Below are positions 11,955 to 25,100 of a stretch of 64,000 nucleotides of DNA, piece by piece (position 1 is the first letter of the stretch; each line of letters begins with the position of its first letter). The stretch covers positions 12,515,939 to 12,579,938 of the forward strand of contig CM063506.1 in the NCBI GenBank assembly GCA_032207245.1. The letters are read 5' to 3'. Source of the DNA: Pardosa pseudoannulata. Its lineage: Eukaryota > Arthropoda > Arachnida > Araneae > Lycosidae. Below the pieces are notes generated by a model that made no database searches, was not told the origin of the DNA, and saw only the letters and a program-made list of their open reading frames with translations. The position numbers and the translations under genes are program-made.

Positions 11955-12147
11955 CAGTAGAACTTCCATAAGTTGACCACCTAAGGGACTGTAACTAAGT
12001 GGTCAACATACGGAGGTGGTCAACTTAGGGAATTTTTTAAAAATATTTACTATAGTACAATATTATGCGCTTTACATCGTCTTCCTTCAGAGTTGGGTAG
12101 TTTTGAGTTTCATCGTCACTTGGATCATCATCCTCTTCACTGTCTTT

Positions 12148-13596
12148 TTATCGTACCTTAGAGTCCTCGTTGTGCTTAGTCTCAGAGAGTATCTCACTGA
12201 AGATTGCCTCTGGGTCTGGTTCAACAGATGTTACTAACTCATCGTCCATGGTAACATAATCTTCAAAATTAACCCCATCAAAAACTGGCAAGGGAGATAG
12301 AGGAAGCTCATCCTCTTGCACCGATGTTGTAGCTGTAATAAATCCAGCTTTCTTGTAGCAGTTCTTAATCGTGGCTTGCGTAACTCTATTCCAAGCAGAA
12401 TTAATCCAATGAACAGCATTCAAAGCATTTACTGACACAGCTGTTGATGATGCCAACGCAGAAAGACCACAGGTTTGTACTTTCATGATCACCCATTCCA
12501 GAAGTTGAGCTCTGTGGTGTACTTTGAAGGACTGAATAATGTCTTGATCTAAAGGTTGGGTTTTCGAAGTTGTGTTTAGAGGCAAAGATTTTAGCTTCAC
12601 ATTTGTGAGATTATTTACTTTGGGGTGACTGGGGCAGTTATCCACGGTAACTAGAATAGACCACTTCTTTTTCCTCATTTCTCTGCGTCAATTCCTCTAA
12701 CCCACTCTTCGAATAAAGCACTGGTCATCCAAGCGGATTATTAGCTCTCCAAAAAATAGGAAGGTCATCATATTTTACATTTTTATATGCACGGGGTTTT
12801 GTGATTTTGCCGATCACCATAGGCTTCAATTTTTCTCCAGTCATACTAGCACATAGAAGAACAGTAAAACGCTGTTTTGAAAGTTTTCCTCTTTTGCAAG
12901 AGTCACCCTTCATCACTAGACTTTTATCAGGCATGGCTTTAAAGAAGAGACCGCATTCATCAGCATTAAAGATATCCTCATCTTTAAAACCTTTAGCAAA
13001 CTCTGGGAATTTTTCAATAAACTTCTCCACCACTTCAGCTGAAACATCATTCGATTCCCTACTTAACTTTTTGATAAAACTTTTTGAGAAATCTCGTATC
13101 GTAGTTTGAATTTTTCAAGCCAACCTGCTGCCCCTTGGAAATCCTCAATTTTGAATTCTTTTGCAATTTTTTTTTTTTTTGCTACTTCCTGAAGCATAGA
13201 TACTAATATTCTTGCATTAATTGATCTTATCTCTGTAAACCAACGAAATGTAGCTTCATTCACATGTGAATGAAGCTACATTTCGCAGCGTCGAGACACG
13301 TTTTTCCCCTTTTTCTTTGAAATTCCCCGTTTTTGGAAGAATATCTTTCCAGATATTCTTCCTTGCGCTTTAAAATGTTGCTCACAGTTGTCTTACTCAC
13401 ACCAAATTTTTCGGCTGCTGCTTTCCAGAAAATTAAGAAGATCCTCTTTCTCCTTTAATTTAAGTTCTTTAGAGCTTTTCTTTGCGCCATTTTTAATAAA
13501 AATTCGCAAATAAGCGACTGGTACTGCCACGACGCGATGTCTAGAAAATAAGAACAGAACGTGTTTCACATGTGAGCGATACACGTTGTTTTCCAA
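12148..13596 (-). pseudogene. Tigger-type DDE transposase, broken
   Basis: Four minus-strand segments follow the family order. 13393-13596 covers the Psq/CENP-B-type HTH region (KSSKELKLKEKEDLLNFLE). 13063-13263 is the second DNA-binding domain (FRWFTEIRSINARI... AAGWLEKFKLRYEI). 12725-13033 begins the DDE domain and holds the first Asp (FNADECGLFFKAMPDKS). 12148-12678 has the second Asp (LVTVDNCPSHP) and third Asp (QPLDQDIIQSFK), then the acidic tail. Breaks lie near 13300 (a palindromic insertion), 13045 and 12680-12725, so no single open frame remains. In life the protein would bind the element's ends and cut at TA. Confidence 0.8.
13244..13285. repeat. Perfect 42-bp palindrome inside Tigger transposase
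   Basis: The 21 bp CGAAATGTAGCTTCATTCAC-A is followed at once by its exact reverse complement, centred at 13264/13265. On the coding strand it duplicates the codons for the NEATF segment in inverted form and adds stops between the HTH and second DNA-binding domains. Confidence 0.9.
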
Positions 13597-14084
13597 TTCT
13601 GCGTAGTTCGTTCATTGCTACACCGCTACACACATACCCCACTCTCCTGACCTTTTTCGACAGATTTCAGCAATTACAGCCAATCCGAGAAATGAAAGTA
13701 TGCAAAGGGTTAGAATATTATTTCTCCTTAACAAAACGCTGTATAATATGGTATTTCTCTCCCATAGTACCATACTGGAAGTGAACAATGAATGGGGCAC
13801 CAAAGAGGGGGAGGTGGATCGCGAGTGTTGCTCAGATAATCCGATTGACTGATAAAGAAGTTCCTGGAAACCAGGTGGAAAACAGCAGGAGGGAAAATCT
13901 AATCCAAGAAAACATCAGTGGTCAAGTTACAGAGAGTAAAACTTACTAAAAATTGGTCAACATAAAACTTACGGAGGTGGTCAACATAGAGAGGTAAATC
14001 GCCATTGAAAATGCGTTATGACCATTCAAACTAATAAATTTCGGTCAACATAGATAAGTGGTCAACTTTGGAGGTTTTACTGTA

Positions 14085-14625
14085 AGTAGTTTGAAAAGTA
14101 TACATTATAAAATGTTTTAATACAGTTTTCAAGTATGAGGGTGATTAGATGAGCCCGTATGTGCTAAAATTAACCGCTGAGCTCTAAAGAAAGGTTTCTC
14201 ACTATACATAGAAATGCGAGATTTAGCTTTTATGAAGGTGGAGAAAGACAATAAGAACTCGTGTAGCCTTGTGGCCGCACTTTCCTCACCTATGATCCTG
14301 AAATGAATACATGTTCTCCCATAGCAAATAAGAAATTGAGACAAAAAAAGTCTATAGCGCATGTTTAATTTTGGTGAAATAACGTTTGAGTATCATTTAC
14401 CTATCTTCGCAGTTCAAAACCCCTTACTTCTTTCTGAATCCTTAGCGTCCTGAAATATTTATCGTTAAGCAGATTATTTTATAGAATGAAATCCTTGGAA
14501 GTTTGCCGATGTTCAGCAGTGATCTTCAGAGAGAACGGTAAAACAGTAATTGAATTCTAAATTGCAGATGACCTTTTTAAAAGTGATATTGTCTAGATCG
14601 GAGAAACAGTAACAGCGATGAAGCT
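14085..14625. other. Upstream region of XPA, no gene seen
   Basis: Moderately AT-rich DNA between the Tigger element and the XPA promoter. No recognisable exon. The 77-codon minus-strand frame at 14129-14362 is not like any protein I know. Confidence 0.4.
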
Positions 14626-14755
14626 GGCTGAATGCATAGACTAAACACATGCTTACCTATGCTTAGTCTATGGCTGAATGCTTCCCTTACTTTTTGTATT
14701 CAGATTTACTTAAACTGTAAACCGTCAGCAACAACTAACAACAAAAACACTGAAA
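14626..14755 (+). promoter_or_regulatory. XPA proximal promoter / 5' UTR region
   Basis: The 130 bp before the XPA start codon contain a 10-bp direct repeat GGCTGAATGC (14626-14635, 14672-14681) bracketing a hairpin with arms CATAGACTAA (14635-14644) and TTAGTCTATG (14663-14672). The last 50 bp before the ATG are A/C-rich, typical of a 5' UTR. No TATA box near a sensible distance was identified. The transcription start is not determinable from sequence alone. Confidence 0.4.
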
Positions 14756-14771
14756 ATGGCGGGAAATGAAG
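14756..14771 (+). CDS. XPA: XPA coding exon 1
   Basis: Sixteen coding bases encode MAGNE plus the first base of a Gly codon; donor G|GTAATA follows. The ATG context is GAAAATGG. The exon was set by the in-frame join to exon 2 across a 491-bp intron. Confidence 0.85.
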
Positions 14772-16664
14772 GTAATAAAATCTTATTTATTTTTTATATT
14801 TCACCATTATTTTGTCTCTCAATCTATTTTTTTAAAAATATGCTATTATTCAGAGAAATAACCATGATGAAAATTATTTAGCATTAATCTTTACATGTGG
14901 TTGAGTTCTCGAGCAGATCGTTTTACTGTATTCAGTTAAAGGGACCATTAAATTAAATGTCCGTTTTGTTTGTTTACAACTTTTATTTTCAGTTTTATAT
15001 TTTATATAAATGATGCTATTTCTTGAAATTTGCTAATTAGTCAACAGTTAGTTCTCATTATTTGATTTATTTTGTCATATTTTTAAAGTGTCTTAAATGT
15101 TTGATTAAATAAATTGAATCTATCATACTATTTCTTGTAAGACAGATATATCTTTACATTTTTTAAATTAAAACTTCTAATAAACTTTTTAACTTCCAGT
15201 GCAACAAAATTTAATGACTATTGTTTATTTTTGAAAAATTTACCTTCCTTTTTTTTACGTAGGTGAAAGTGAAAACAAGACATTAACTGCATCACAGTTA
15301 CAACGTATGCAGAGAAACAGAGAGCGAGCTTTACAGTTAAAAAAAGCACGCATTGCTAATTTGTCGGATGCTGAAAAGTAAGATTAATTCTTTTTAATTA
15401 TTAGGATGTTTTATCTTTAAATTGAGAAGTTTTGCGCTAATAATTGTTTAATGCAATGTTGAAAATTCTTGCTATTTAGTTTAAAAATCTTAAAAGAGTT
15501 AAAATTGTATTATGTTTCTGCAATTTTGTATTAATAACCATTAACTACTATACATTGCTTTGTGAGCTAAAACTATATTTATTTATTTCAATTAATTTTT
15601 AACTATCTTTCAACTTGGTTAAAGATTTTGATAACACGCTACAGGAAAATACAGAGAAAGGCATATATCACTTAGGATTTAAAGGGGTGAAATCTATGAG
15701 ACTGCATGACAGGCAGTTAAAGGTTAATGAAATTTTTTTTATTATAATATTATAGGATTTGCTTTTAAATGAAATCTTCTGATTATATTTCTATACATTT
15801 TAAAAAATATATGGTTTAAAATTTATGTTCTTGAAGTCGACTATTGTTACCTAGAATATTATTTAATGCCATTTCTAAAGTAAAATTGTTACATTGTTAC
15901 AATTGCGATCTATATTTATATTGCTAAAATAACATTGCATGTGGTACATTTTATTTTGCAGTTTTTATTTTGCGTAGTTAATTTTGATTTGAATAATTAA
16001 CAATAATAGTAATAAATTGATTTTAGCTATTTTTCTTTTTTTTTTTAATAAAATACCTTTTCCTACATTTTTAGGGCTGTTACCAAGAAGGCTGTTAATG
16101 CAATATCTCGACCTCGAGATACTGGTGCAGGGTTTTTTGCTGAAGATGATGATCCAGATGGTAGCTTAGAGTCAAGGCCAGTAGTTTCTCAGCCGGCTCC
16201 TTTATTTGCTGGAGATAGACCAATTTGTCTTGAATGTAATGAAGAATTCAGCCATTCTTTTCTTCAGAAGCATTTTGACTTTCATGTTTGTGACAGTTGC
16301 AGGTATGCTAATATAAAAATCTTTTTTTCAATTAAATATTTAATATAACTTTTAATGATATGTTAATAAGTTGCAGAAACAGATTAAAGAAATAAAAAGG
16401 AAGTATTGTTTTTATAGCTATATGTTTCAGGGTGATTTCATAGTATTGTGCACATTACAGACCATTTAAACATTACATGCCATTTAAACATTTCGTTTAA
16501 CCATAACTAAACAAAGAATATAACTTGAATATGTTTTCCTTTGAGAAATCCATATATTTTGTTAAAAGCAGAGCATATTTAAACATTAAACTTAATTCAA
16601 ACTCATTTAATTAAAAAAAGTATTCAGTGTTGCAGACTCAGAAAAACTTTTTTTCAATATGGCT

Positions 16665-16698
<34 letters not shown>

Positions 16699-19155
16699 TC
16701 AAAATTTTACAACTAAATTAAAATTTTTTTTATTATTCTAAGATTTTATTGTTTGTCTGTTTTAAGGATTGTGTAGAATTTTTAAGAAATTAAAATGATT
16801 TAGTAGAAAATTACTTATTTAAAAATAATCTTCATGTTACAGACATGACCAAAAAAAATCTCTCGTTTGTTTTTGCTTATAACTTTTTAGTTTCCAACAT
16901 AGCATTAATGCATTTTATTTTATTAATAAATAGCATAAGTATTTAATTAGTTGTGATTGCTAACTCATTTTATTATACATTTTTAATTTTAAATTTCATT
17001 TTTAGTGTTTGATTTTGCTATCCCCACCTTATAAATGCATTTAATTTTTTATTTTATGAAATTTAAAACCTCTTTCTCACTGTTTTGCTAAAATCAGTTT
17101 CATATTCGTAAATTACATTTAAATAACCTTTAATTTGATTTCTAATACTATATAATTCTATGAATTGGATGTGTAATATGATACAATTTTTGGGAAGAAC
17201 ATCAGACTACAAATACTGTAAAATCACCTTCTATTTTTCTGCATTGATCTAAAAGCTAAAATGAAATGTGCAAAAATTATTTAAATTAGTAATTGATTTT
17301 CCTATTGTCAGTTTTATATAAATTTTACTTAATATATATTCACTAATAAGCAAGGTCGTAACTAGGTCCTTTATCGTCTGTGGCAAAAAGCTGATATGTG
17401 CCCCTACCACCCAATACAGTGAGAAAATATATAAAATTTTTTCTGTATGAAATATTTAGAATGAACTCAAAATATTTTGTTAATTTTTAAAAGGTTCCTA
17501 GTATATTAATTTTTAATTTTTTCTTCTATATTTATTTTATTAATACTTAAACATTTTTCCGAACACTCTAGGAGTATTATTTTGCTGATAAACTGAATAG
17601 TTTATTTGAGGGGAATATTTTTTATTTTGTACATTTAATTTTCATAAAAAATTGATGATTTTCTAAATTTAAATTTAGTTTTAATAACTTTAATTATTTC
17701 AAAATTTAAAACGAGTACTGAACTTATATAAAGGCATATTAAGAGTATTTGGTAAATATTTTATAAGAATCTATAACACATTTAATCTCTAGGAGCATTT
17801 GAAAAAATAAGAAAATTCATAAAACGGTAATTTTTAAACTTATTGGATTTTAAAAATAAAATCTGATTCTATAATAAAAAAATATTTTTCAACTTTTCCT
17901 TATTTCTACTTGGGGCAAATTGTCTTCTTTCAGACCCCATTTTCCTCACAGTGCAGCACCCCTATAACTGATGTGCCCATGGCAAATGCCACCATTTCCA
18001 TGCCCTAGTTACAGCCCTGCTAATAAGTACTTTATATTAAGTACTTATTAGTAGTTTATGTCTAAGGAGATTGATCTAGTAACTTACATGAATTATGATG
18101 TGTGCTTTATGTAATGTTACTAAAGTTTTTACTATTTGGATTTCGCAAGAGATCTTTGGTCAGTAGTGTTAGAGCTTTTCAGTATAGGGTTTCTGCAAGG
18201 TTAAAACCACTATTTATTATATCTTCGTTTTGAGTCAAATAATGGAGTAGAATATTGCCATGAGTTTAAAAGTAACATGCATTATTTATGTTATGATATT
18301 AGTTTTTTTTTAAATCTCTATTGTCCTAAAAGTGTTTTCATTGTTTTGTAATTGTTAAAATGTATAAATATATATTTCTGAAATATTTTTTAATAAAATT
18401 AAAAAGCTATTTATGTTTTTGTCAATTGTACCAAATTACTTTAAAGCAAAGCTCCACAAAGCTTGCTAAATTAGTGAATTTGATTGTGTTTTGTATTATG
18501 TTGGTTTTTCAGTTATTACTATATTGCAACACAAAGATTAAAATGATATTGAGTCGCATGTTTTTGTATATTACTCTCTTGTTCCTCCTCTCCTTACTAT
18601 TTTGAAAATGGAGTGAGGTAGAGTGACATCCTCTCTTGCTTTTAATCAGATTCATTTAGAAGAAAAATATGATAAAATTCTGATCGAGAGATCTTTTAGA
18701 CATCATTTGTCAATGCCATAATTTATCTGAGAAAAGTTTTTAATGCTGTTTTGAAAAAAAGAAAGTTAAAGGGCTTTATAATTAAGGAAGAAAGTAGTTA
18801 AAATGCAAAGTAATGTAAAATTCTAACAATAATTCTATTTGCTTCAAGGATGGCCATTATAGATGTTTAATAGTATCTATTTTTACTTGGATTTGACTTA
18901 ACTGAAAAAATTCTTCATGTATTTAAAGTTTATAACTGTTATATAAATAAAGCATTTAATTTAAAAACTAATGATTTAAAGGTTAATTTTAATTTTACAT
19001 TTAGGTTTGCTAAATATTGTTTTTCATTTACAAGGTGAGACTGTCATATCTGCTTTTAGAAATAGTAGTAGCAAATTAAGAACATAAAATTAAGAACTTT
19101 TTGTACTTTGGGGAAAGCATAGACGTAAAGTCCAATGTGTTTATATAAATAGTGG

Positions 19156-19194
<39 letters not shown>

Positions 19195-22100
19195 TAGCTG
19201 TGTGATATTTACAATTTTTGTTACTAACTTGATTTTACAAATTTGTCAAATTTGTTTCTGTTGTTTTAATGATAAATATGTGTGTGTGTATAATTTTTGT
19301 TTAAAAATTTTCAGGGATAATGATGGAGAACATTGTCTTATAAGCAGAACAGATGCAAAAAAGGAATATTTATTAAAAGATTGTGATTTTGACAAACGAG
19401 AACCACCTTTAAAGTTTATTTTAAAGAAAAATCCCCATAATCTTCATGGCAATATGAAATTATACTTGAGGTTACAGGTACTTGTCTTTGTTAATTTGAT
19501 ATTTTGTAAGGAAAATTTTAATATTTTTGTCTGTTCTATAACTATGTCAAGTACCTCAATTTAAGTAGCACTTTTGTCACAGAAATATTATTATATCTGT
19601 AACTGGTATTGTTTAGCAATAGGAAAGCTAAAATGAAATATTTTATATCCAAATAAAATGTACCATTAAATTGTTGTTACTTAGGAGGCTGTAATCATAA
19701 ATATCCCATAAATAATAGTCTGTAGCATAGCTGCAACAATTTTTTGCCATTACCAATGCATATTTATGCTTCTTGCAGCAGTATGTTGTTTTCTCCTGAC
19801 TTTGATGAAAAAATGCTCTTTGTTTTATATGTGACCAGGCCAGTGGTTATCAACTTTCCTAATTCTATATGCCTCAATAATTCAGTTCCTCAATTCTAGT
19901 CACCTAACCATAAAACTATTTTCATTGTTATTTCATAACTGAAGTTTTGATACTATTATGAATTGTAATGTAAATATTTAATGTGTTTTTATTACTATGA
20001 TTAAAGCATAATGATTAATCACAAAAACAACATCTGTGCATTGGAAGTGAGGGGCACCATTTCCATTAAAAAAAATATTCTTTCCATATTCATGTATAAT
20101 TTGTTCTTTGTTTTCTAATAAAAACATTACCTTTATTTTCTAAAATAAAAAATGTAGTGAATTGGAGGAAAAAAGAAACATATGACTTTGAGGTTTAGAC
20201 CCCCATTTAGATACAAAAATTTTTATTCCTACTATTTTTATATGTATATAGGGGCACAGTTTCCTCTGCTATCTCAAAGACTTTAATAAGTCATCTCACT
20301 GAAAATGGTCCAACTGAAACATATCTATAAAAAATTTTATGCTGTCCTGTAAAATTTGTGACATAGAGCCCTTTACTTTAAATGTACAAATATGTATATT
20401 TTGTGAAGTATTTATTTCTAATTAAAATTAAATGAAATTTTGTCTTGAAGCATGGTGAAACACTGGTAACAGTGTTAATTATTGCATTTTGCAACAGTAC
20501 ATGGAAGATAATAATTTATGGAGTGTAATTTTGCCTTCAATATTGCTACTTCATCATAGCAGCTTGTTTTTGCATGGTAGCTACTCTCTACACATCTGTG
20601 ACTGGTCTGCATAAGTATATTATGGCAGCAATCCTTTCACATACCCCTGTATTTCTGTGTGTTGTATACAACAGGGTTAAATATATCATCAAATTGTGTA
20701 CTTAAATGTGGATATATCTGCAGATGTGCAGATTTACTTAGAGATGTATAGAAGAGTGATTGGTTAGTTCCAAAGATCATTGGAAATGTGTGTTTTCTAG
20801 TGGTCTTGAAAGGTCATTTGATCTTGGATGGGGTTGTGAACAGGTTGAGAGCTGCTGAACTGGGCTAATATTAAACTAGATCAGAGTTTAGTATGTCATT
20901 GCAAAATTTTTGTTTAGTTTTCATTCTGTATAGGTGCTCTGAATCATATTTTAAAATCTTTTTCCAATTAAAGGTTAGAGGGATATATTATTTGCACTAC
21001 TAGATTCTATGGGAAATTCATTATCTTGACTTTGCCTGGAATATTTTAGTTGCTAAAATGATGTATTAAAGTATAATTTAATATCTTATCATACTCAAAA
21101 TGTTAATTGAAGTTAATCTTACTAAAATAGATTTGTTATTTCATAATTTATGGTTTATTTATTTCCTAATTGTTAAAACATTCTTTTACAGCAATTATGT
21201 AAATATTTCATCTTTTATTTGACTGTAGTATGTAAAAGATTCTCTGTTTCATGAGCATTCTTATTCTCTTATTATATGATTTTTTTTAAAAAGGCTACTT
21301 ATTAAATTTATTAATTATCTGTATGTACATTAGTCATTTTTAATTTTCATGGTTACTTTACTTCAGATTGTTACAAAATAGATGTATTTACTTAGGCCTT
21401 TTTTAGCATATTGTTTCTCTTATTAATATTATTATACCATATTAGTAGCCCATAGCACTCCTAAACCAAACCAAACCAAACCTCTTATTAATTTATTTAT
21501 ATATATGCGTGTGTGTGTGCATACATACAGAGAGAGTCAACCCTTGATATCTCTAAGTCATCATGACCTATAACAATATTCGTGACATTGAAAAACTGCA
21601 CATATTTTATTTCAAGGTATTTGATCTTTATAGCAAAAATATGCTTTATAAATAATATATAACAGAGTACTTTTGCATGCATTCATTCTGTTTGTATGAA
21701 ATTTTTTATTTTTATACATTATTTATAGTAATAATTTTATATTTCAATGTATTTCTTTGGATTTCAGCTCAACAATAAGTAATGATATTGAATAACTAAT
21801 GCTAGCATTTGCTAGAACATTTAACATAAATATTTTTTATTTCTTTATCTGTGCCTCTTGGAACTGTTATTTCTATGATAATGTTATTTATTTCAGAATT
21901 CTTTGTACCCAATAAGTTTTGAATCTAAATCCATGAAGGCAGAAAATTAACTTGATTCTTCTTCAATTAAATTGCACAGCATTAGTTGTTCAAACATTCA
22001 TCAAATAGTCAGCACAAGATATTTTTAAAAAAATCAATCTGCATTTTACAAATTAATTATAAGTTGTTCTTAACTCCTTGGGGACGACTCCGGCCCATAC

Positions 22101-25100
22101 CGGCCGAAGCACTTAAAGACGGGCTTGGCCGGAATTTGCCTGAAGGATTAAAAATAGAGGTGATAGGTATATCTAGCAGGGTCCTCTTTTCACCTACTCC
22201 ATCTTTATGACCAGTGGACAGTTTGATTGATTACTGCTTATAGCAAAGCTTGATCACATTTTGGGGTGTTTTCCATAGCAATGAATTTTAATTTTCTTTT
22301 TATTCTCTAAGATAATTCTAAGCTTTTATTATGCTGATATATATATTTTGAAGTTTAGTTTAAATATATTTTATATATACATAAGCTAGTTAAAAATTAT
22401 AGATTTATAGTTAAACAACTTTGTTTTTATTATTGATTCAATTCATAATTTTTTCTTTAAATGAATTTTATTGATAACATGGTGAAAATAAAAGGCAATA
22501 AACTGAATTAATCATAATTAGAACGTGACAGAGGAAATGAATTATACACTATGATTTACTTTCTTTTGTTCATAGAATACTCTCAATTTTATAATGATTA
22601 TTTTTTCTGGAGTTTCTTTGTTTTAGAGCTAATAATTCATTCATTCCCTACTTCATTCATGGCTCCGGAGTCCATTTTATGGGAAGAAGGGGGAAGGGTC
22701 ATTTTCCGGGAAGAAGGGAGAGGGGTGGGGAGAATGGGATAGTCCATTTTACATTTTCACCTGATGAAAACTTTAGAACTTAAGGTTAGTAAAATCATCT
22801 GCTCTTGTTGTCCTTAAAGAGTTAATGAAAAGGTTATTTTACCACACACTGAAATCAATCACATATCTTTCAATTTCAAATGAAAGTCATTTACTCATCA
22901 TTCTTTTCATTTATTCATTCATACTATTTTTTTTTAAATTACAAATGCTCCGAGAATGATCCAGATATGTGAAGTGAACTTCAAAATAGTGAGAAAGCTT
23001 TTCCTTTGAATTACATTGATGTAAATTTCAGACTTCATAAAAACTGTGAGATTAGTGGAAATTTGATTTAAATTAAATCAAATTATTGATAGTTGACTTA
23101 TATATGCATTTTTATGTGATTTTAAGCAATTACAGTTGAATATTTATTAGTTTGATTTTTTCCTTATTAGATTGTATTTTAAGTTTGGTTCAAAAAATGT
23201 CAAGAGTGATGTTTAACATGCAAAGTTTTGTATCCTTTTTGAGCCTTTTTTCCTTTTAAAGCATAAAATTAAAATTTTTATAGGTTAGGTATTAATATTA
23301 CTATTAATGTTTAAGTAGGTTGAAAAACGATCACTTGAAATATTTGGAAATGAAGACACTATTGAAGAAATGAAAGAACAAAGGGAAGAAAATCAGTTGA
23401 AGAGGAAAAAAAAGGCTTTTGATAAAAAAGTTAAAGGTATTAATTCTATTTTGTATCATATTTTTTTTTATATTTTAAAACTGATTTCCGAAATTATTTT
23501 TACAAACTTAAATATTTTATGTTTTATTTTATACATTCCCTTTTTATAGACTAATTGCTTATTAATCCTAGAACACTATCTTTATCCTTGATAAAACTTT
23601 TTAAACATTTATATTAAAGCAAGAAATGGCAAGTAAGAGTGCTTTGATTTAGTAAAAAAAAATTTTTATTTGCATTGTCATTTTTAACTTTTGGCATTTA
23701 TTATTTTAATTACATCATGTCTCCATGATGTGATGTAATGATAGATTTCTAGAAGTAAGATAAATTTCTATCAATAGCTGTTCATTGTAATTCATTGTAA
23801 CAGGTTGCTATTTACTAGAAAGTTAATTTCAGCTGTTGTTAGAACTTTTGTATTGAAGATAATTATAAAATGAAGGCATTATGCCAAGAAAAAAGGGTAT
23901 ATGCTTCATTGTTTTTGTATCAACGATCAGCTTGATTTAATTAGCGATAAAAATCACTTTAAAACTGAAGTTACCTGCAATAATCTTATAATTCCTTCAG
24001 TGATGAGTTGGGGTTTAGTTTAAAATCTGTTACTAAATGTATTTATTTCTTCAGAATACCAGAGATGAAAATTATTTCTAATGTTTTCACATCAGGGTTG
24101 ATTGATTTTGGTTGAGGTGAACATTTATTTAATTGGGATGAGGAAACCTGTTAATAACTCACACTCAGTTTGTAAAATTAAACTGGGAAACAGTTACCCT
24201 CATTTCTTTTATATGTTGATTTCCATGTGATTATCTGATTTTATGGCAGCAACTGTTGTAAACCCAGATTTATAGTAATAGGAGTTAGGAAGTGGAGTTT
24301 CACTTTCCTTGGCACTGAAGATTCAATATTATTTTTTTTCGGATACTAATTCTACACTTTTAAATTTTGTTTATAATGAATTGTCACAAAACAATTCAAA
24401 CAGATTTTTTCATCTGGAGGAGTAAATCGATGTGGCATTAAGTGGATCTTAACTAGTACAAATTTATTTCTCTTGTCGTTATGAAAGTTTTTTCAAATGA
24501 AAGTATAAGTTGTGATAAGTGTTCTCAAGTATTGATTTCATGTAAGGGAAATCTGTTTTATTGTACATAAAAAATTGCTGCAACAAGAGGAAATATTTCC
24601 TACCTCCATTTTATTTCAGTATTTTTCATATATTTAGTTTTTCATATCTATTAAGAGTAATTATTCTTATAATTTTTATAAAAATTATATAGTATCTTTT
24701 AGCATCCCTGTTAAAAAATTGACACTCCTCAGCAAGATTCCCATCTTATTTACCATAATACCTGGGACTGAGATTTTTTGGTGCCCATGAAGCTGTTTTT
24801 CAAAATTTTGAGCTTCTCAAACATTTGTATCTTGTCAAAAAACAAATTTTATTTCATCTTTATGAAAGGAATGGCTGTATCCTCACCCTAATACTCCCTA
24901 ACTTGTGACATTTTTCTGTTGTTATTTTACATACTACAGTCACCTCTCCTCTTAAAAAGGAGAGAGAGAGAGAGAGAGAGAGAGAAAAGATCATGTCCTT
25001 TTGCATTGTATGCTTACAACCAGACAGAATTAGTTACCTAATTTGTACCATATAAAGATTAAAATTAAAAAATTCAACAGTTAAGTAATCAAATCCATTA

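Larger units (their letters stand above)
11955..14082 (-). mobile_element. Tigger/pogo-like element (2.1 kb), transposase on minus strand
   Basis: The ends are inverted repeats flanked by the TA target: left CAGTAGAACTTCCATAAGTT (continuing GACCAC), and reverse complement of right CAGTAAAACCTCCAAAGTTG (continuing ACCAC). The TA dinucleotides are at 11953-11954 and 14083-14084. GTGGTCAAC motifs recur inside both ends. It abuts the 3' end of the truncated Tc1 remnant. The transposase is present in order but broken. Confidence 0.8.

Noticed and set aside
19202..19564. 120-codon open frame presented as a stand-alone gene
   Set aside because: Its middle is XPA exon 4; the parts before 19315 and after 19477 are intron with clear AG and GT boundaries.
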